DNA from: Synergistaceae bacterium UBA4088
GTDB lineage: Bacteria; Synergistota; Synergistia; Synergistales; Thermovirgaceae
Reading direction: 5' to 3'
Assembly: GCA_002382605.1 (NCBI GenBank)
Contig: DFYG01000083.1
Coordinates: 1,374 to 8,302, forward strand
DNA length: 6,929 nucleotides
Position numbers and translations under genes: made by a program
Notes under the pieces: generated by a model
The model's database searches: none
What the model was told of the DNA's origin: nothing
What the model saw: the letters and a program-made list of their open reading frames with translations, nothing else
Shown here: in pieces, positions 4,093 to 6,929 of the stretch
How the letters are laid out: each line of letters opens with the position of its first letter
How positions within the stretch are numbered: position 1 is the stretch's first letter

Positions 4093-6254
4093 AAACAGGA
4101 CCCGACCAGACGAACTCCAGCGAGATCGTATTTTTGCTCGAAGGCCTCCACTGCCCGAATTGCGCCGCCGCCATAGAAAAGGCCGTCGAGGGTCTGAACG
4201 GAGTTATCGGATCGTCGCTCGACCCTGTCTCCGCGAAGCTTTTCGTAAAAGTACAGGAAGGTCAGCACGGAGAAGATCTTGTTGAACCAATACGCGCTAT
4301 CGTTGAAAGAATTGAGCCGGGGGTCTCTGTTTCAAGCGATCCGGGTCTGTCGCGGGATATCTTCTCACCTGCGGTGAGATCGGCGATCAAAGGGTTTTTT
4401 ATTCGCATCGCCCCGGGCGTGGCCCTGTGGATCGCGGCTATTCTGCTTCCGCTTCCCCCGATGGCGCAGAAGATCCTTTTCTTTGCCGCTTATCTGCTCT
4501 CGGGGTGGGGTGTACTGCTGCGCGCAGCAAAGAACACACTGAAAGGCCGCGTTTTCGATGAGTATTTTCTGATGTCCCTCGCGACCCTCGGGGCTTTCGC
4601 CATTGGAGAATACTCCGAGGCCGTCGCCGTGATGATCTTTTTCAGAACCGGAGAAGCACTCGAAGAGGTCGCCGTCGCAAGGGCCAGGGGCTCGATCATG
4701 TCTCTCGTGGACATCATGCCGGACACCGCAAACCTTCTTCGCGATGACGGCACTTCACGACAGGTTCCCTCGCGTTCGGTAAAACCCGGAGACCACATAA
4801 TGATCAAACCCGGGGAGAGGATCCCGCTTGACGGCGAAGTAGCGGAAGGCCTCTCCAGCATCGACACATCTTCGATCACGGGAGAGTCCATGCCCCGGGA
4901 CGCGGCCCCCGGAGATCCGGTCCTTGCCGGGTTCCTGAACCACACGGGAACCCTGGACGTCAGGGTTACAAAACCATTCTCCCTGTCGGCTGCTTCGAGA
5001 ATACTCAAAGCAATCGAGGATTCCCGCTCCCAGAAAGCCAGGTCGGAGAGATTTGTCACCTCCTTCTCCCGCTATTACACCCCGGCAGTGGTCTTTCTCG
5101 CGGCGGCGATAGCGGTCATCCCGCCACTTGCGGGAAAAGGGACCTTTGATGACTGGATATACAGGGCCCTGGTCTTTCTCGTGGTTTCCTGCCCCTGCGC
5201 CCTTCTTCTGTCTATACCCCTCGGTGTGTTCGCCGGCATAGGCGCCGCGTCCAGAAGGGGAATTCTGATAAAGGGCGGGGATGTTCTCGAAAGGCTGAAC
5301 CGTGTCGGAACCGTCCTCTTCGACAAGACAGGCACCCTCACCAGCGGCAGTTTTCAAGTGACCGGGATATTTCCTTCGCCGGGCCAGACCCGGGAAAGCC
5401 TCCTTCGGCTGGCGGCAATTGCCGAGCAGAACTCGAACCACCCTCTTGCGCTGGCCGTCAAAAAAGCATGGGATGGGAGACCACTTCCCCCGGTCACGGC
5501 AGGCACGACCGAATTTCCCGGTCTGGGAGTCATAACCGAAGACCCGGGCGGCCGGATACTCGCTGGGAACCACCGCTTCATGGAGCAGAACAACATCAAG
5601 GCACCCGCATCCGGATCCTCGGGAACTGCCGTACATATAGCCCTTGGCGGTGATCACGCGGGCTTCATCGTAGTGGCTGATACCCTGAAACCCGATGCCT
5701 TCAGGGCTATAAAGGACATCAGGGCGCTCGGGGTCGAAAAGATCTTCCTTCTTTCGGGAGACCGCGATGCACCCACGGGCGAGATATCAAAAACACTTGG
5801 CCTTGACGGGTTCTTCTCAGGTCTGCTTCCGGAGGAAAAGAAAGCCCGCCTTGAAAGCATTATCGGCCGTTCGCCCCGCAATGGGAACCTGCTGTTCGTA
5901 GGGGATGGCCTGAACGATGCTCCTGCGATAACCCGGGCCGATGTAGGCGTCTCCATGGGCAAGGTGGCCTCCGATGTCTCCATCGAAAACGCGGATGTCG
6001 TAATATTGAACGACGAACCCTCGAAACTGGCGGAAGCCATCCGCATATCCAAAAGAACCAGGACCATTGTCTGGCAGAACATAGCTCTTGCTCTCGGAAC
6101 AAAAGTCGCCGTTCTCTCGTTGGGAGCTCTCGGGATAGCAACATTGTGGGAAGCTGTTTTCGCGGATGTGGGAGTGGCCCTTCTGGCGGTTCTGAACTCG
6201 TCCAGGGCGCTTTCGGTAAAGAAGCAGGCGGTGACTGACCAGGCGCACCCCTGA
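4089..6254 (+). CDS. zntA: P1B-2 heavy-metal-exporting ATPase (Zn/Cd/Pb type, ZntA/CadA family)
   Basis: The 721-residue membrane ATPase pumps divalent soft metals out of the cytoplasm. In order: an N-terminal heavy-metal domain with GLHCPNC (C22, C25); membrane helices from about 102; the actuator TGES motif (264-267); the CPC metal-site motif in VVSCPCALL (C368, C370); phosphorylated D412 in DKTGT; the nucleotide-binding HP pair (451-452); the hinge GDGLNDAP (605-612); and C-terminal helices with K672 and D693 in place of the lysine and aspartate that define the zinc/cadmium/lead subgroup. Length matches the family. The frame is open upstream to 3882, but the ATG at 4089 overlaps the sensor stop and begins just before the metal domain. 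Expression is presumably under the operator at 3690-3713. The exact metal among Zn, Cd and Pb is not settled by sequence. The residue before CxxC is His, where ZntA has Asp. Confidence 0.94.
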   Translation: MKTGPDQTNSSEIVFLLEGLHCPNCAAAIEKAVEGLNGVIGSSLDPVSAKLFVKVQEGQHGEDLVEPIRAIVERIEPGVSVSSDPGLSRDIFSPAVRSAIKGFFIRIAPGVALWIAAILLPLPPMAQKILFFAAYLLSGWGVLLRAAKNTLKGRVFDEYFLMSLATLGAFAIGEYSEAVAVMIFFRTGEALEEVAVARARGSIMSLVDIMPDTANLLRDDGTSRQVPSRSVKPGDHIMIKPGERIPLDGEVAEGLSSIDTSSITGESMPRDAAPGDPVLAGFLNHTGTLDVRVTKPFSLSAASRILKAIEDSRSQKARSERFVTSFSRYYTPAVVFLAAAIAVIPPLAGKGTFDDWIYRALVFLVVSCPCALLLSIPLGVFAGIGAASRRGILIKGGDVLERLNRVGTVLFDKTGTLTSGSFQVTGIFPSPGQTRESLLRLAAIAEQNSNHPLALAVKKAWDGRPLPPVTAGTTEFPGLGVITEDPGGRILAGNHRFMEQNNIKAPASGSSGTAVHIALGGDHAGFIVVADTLKPDAFRAIKDIRALGVEKIFLLSGDRDAPTGEISKTLGLDGFFSGLLPEEKKARLESIIGRSPRNGNLLFVGDGLNDAPAITRADVGVSMGKVASDVSIENADVVILNDEPSKLAEAIRISKRTRTIVWQNIALALGTKVAVLSLGALGIATLWEAVFADVGVALLAVLNSSRALSVKKQAVTDQAHP

Positions 6255-6287
6255 CGGCGGCGCTCCCCGCTCTTTTCACAGCCCGAG

Positions 6288-6312
6288 AGCCTGGCTCCAC
6301 TTACAGGCTTTT
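6288..6312 (+). terminator. Probable intrinsic terminator of the metal operon
   Basis: AGCCTG (6288-6293) and CAGGCT (6304-6309) form a perfect six-base stem with a ten-base loop, and the second arm runs into TTTT (6309-6312). It lies 34 bases after the ATPase stop codon. The stem is short and the T-run is brief, so strength is uncertain, but the position is right for ending the sensor/ATPase transcript. Confidence 0.55.
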
Positions 6313-6369
6313 AGAGCACGATGATCAAAGAGGTCCAGGTATCCAATACGATCTGATGGAGAAGTTCCA

Positions 6370-6376
6370 GGGAGGG
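6370..6376 (+). promoter_or_regulatory. Ribosome binding site that fixes the zinc-ribbon protein start
   Basis: GGGAGGG lies six bases before the ATG at 6383. The in-frame ATG at 6356 has no comparable site, so the shorter reading is preferred. Confidence 0.65.
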
Positions 6377-6382
6377 TTTGGC

Positions 6383-6703
6383 ATGGGAGGTTCCTATTTG
6401 CTGGGTACAATTTTATTCAGTGCCGTTCTTGGGATCATTCCGGCGCTTATCGTCAGATCGAAGAGCCGGAAGGCGAGCTTTATCCGCTGGTGGCTCTACG
6501 GAGCCACGCTTTTTGTTATCGCTCTCCCCCATTCCCTGTTATTCAAACCCAAAGAGGCTGACGTCAAGGCTGATGACGATAAGCAGAGGAGATCCTGGGG
6601 GTTGAGGAAGTGCCCATACTGCTCCAATTGGATCATGAAAGAGGCCGATGTCTGCAAATTCTGCGGCAAGGACCTCCCCCCTCATTGGGAGGAATTCTGC
6701 TGA
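6383..6703 (+). CDS. Small membrane protein with two helices and a C-terminal zinc ribbon
   Basis: The 106-residue product has two hydrophobic segments (about 5-24 and 35-54), separated by a short basic loop (RSKSRK), then a charged linker (about 56-71). A zinc-ribbon knuckle pair follows: C77, C80 and C91, C94, in CPYC and CKFCGKDL. The protein ends in a further cysteine, C106. With two helices, the ribbon should lie on the same side as the short N-terminus, most likely the cytoplasm given the basic residues near it; that topology is inferred. Similar ribbons occur at the ends of many small uncharacterised membrane proteins. No specific function is recognised. It lies beyond a probable terminator after the ATPase gene, so it is likely a separate unit; metal storage or sensing is only a guess from its neighbour. 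Confidence 0.8.
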   Translation: MGGSYLLGTILFSAVLGIIPALIVRSKSRKASFIRWWLYGATLFVIALPHSLLFKPKEADVKADDDKQRRSWGLRKCPYCSNWIMKEADVCKFCGKDLPPHWEEFC

Positions 6704-6929
6704 AGGTCGGGCAGTGCCCTTCCCGCTTCCGCAGCACAAAAAAACGCCATCGCCAGGGTTGTCTGTTCCCGCTGACGACGGCGGAATATTCCCGAACCTG
6801 TTGGGGCCGCGGCCATTATGTGTAAAAAGTACGGGCTGTTGCCCTTGGAGTTCCTTCTGAGCCCTCCAGAGAATATCCTGTCTGTTTATCCAGAAAACCG
6901 CAAATATAAGGTGTTCAAACCTGCACTTC
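6704..6929. other. Right-edge stretch with no recognised gene
   Basis: No frame here has a plausible start, ribosome site and coding-like codon use together. The minus strand has a 13-codon open stub from the edge to a TAA at 6888-6886, which could be the end of a gene entering from the right, but it is too short to judge. No tRNA-like or terminator-like structure with a T-run was found. Confidence 0.4.

Noticed and set aside
4755..5657. Long minus-strand frame of 300 codons inside the ATPase gene
   Set aside because: It lies antisense to clear P-type ATPase motifs and shows no recognisable domain or ribosome site.
6709..6719. GGGC-AGT-GCCC hairpin after the zinc-ribbon gene as a terminator
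   Set aside because: Four base pairs and no T-run downstream; too weak to call.
6539..6928. Long open minus-strand frame from the right edge back through the zinc-ribbon gene
   Set aside because: It runs antisense to a better-supported gene, has no good start or ribosome site and its translation resembles no protein family; the openness follows from base composition.
6886..6929. Thirteen open codons at the right edge on the minus strand as the end of another gene
   Set aside because: Too short to separate from chance; no motif can be read in it.

Overview
This is a stretch of bacterial chromosome, moderately GC-rich by eye, with compact genes and clear Shine-Dalgarno sites. The genes are typical bacterial housekeeping and stress genes (RtcB, NudC, class 1 SpeD, an OpuCA-type ABC ATPase, a thioredoxin-type arsenate reductase, an ArsR/SmtB sensor and a P1B-2 ATPase). 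No phage, transposon, CRISPR, rRNA or tRNA sequence was seen. Genus and phylum cannot be fixed from the sequence.

Layout. At the left edge (1-162, minus) lies the start of an rtcB-family RNA ligase gene that runs out of the window. It is divergent from nudC (274-1068, plus), a zinc-ribbon Nudix NAD(H) pyrophosphatase. nudC converges, with 10 bases between stop codons, on a minus-strand block read from right to left: arsC (3250-2825), speD (2682-2263), then a quaternary-amine-type ABC ATPase (2260-1079). speD and the ATPase gene are 2 bases apart and are almost certainly co-transcribed. No permease or binding-protein gene for the ATPase is present.

The stretch 3251-3735 has no gene that can be named. 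On the minus strand it holds a 50-codon frame ending in two consecutive TGA codons, a strong intrinsic terminator, and a second coding-like frame in the same register that ends just before arsC. It could be a decayed gene or two small genes around a terminator. A selenocysteine reading is possible but speculative.

From 3668 rightwards is a self-contained metal-resistance operon: a promoter with a perfect TTGACA box, a 9-6-9 inverted-repeat operator over the -10 box, an ArsR/SmtB-family sensor gene (3736-4092), and a P1B-2 Zn/Cd/Pb-exporting ATPase gene (4089-6254) joined to it by an ATGA overlap. A hairpin followed by four T residues lies after the ATPase gene. The sensor carries a complete DxH...HxxH alpha-5 metal site of the CzrA/NmtR kind, which fits zinc or cobalt sensing and the ATPase next to it, not arsenic. 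Further right is a small two-helix membrane protein with a C-terminal zinc ribbon (6383-6703). The last 226 bases hold nothing recognised.

The window reads as an ordinary accessory/stress region. The points worth a second look are the interrupted stretch beside arsC, the speD-ABC ATPase coupling without a permease, the well-defined zinc-type operator and sensor, and the Gly-to-Ser change in the Nudix box. No clearly new biological system is visible.
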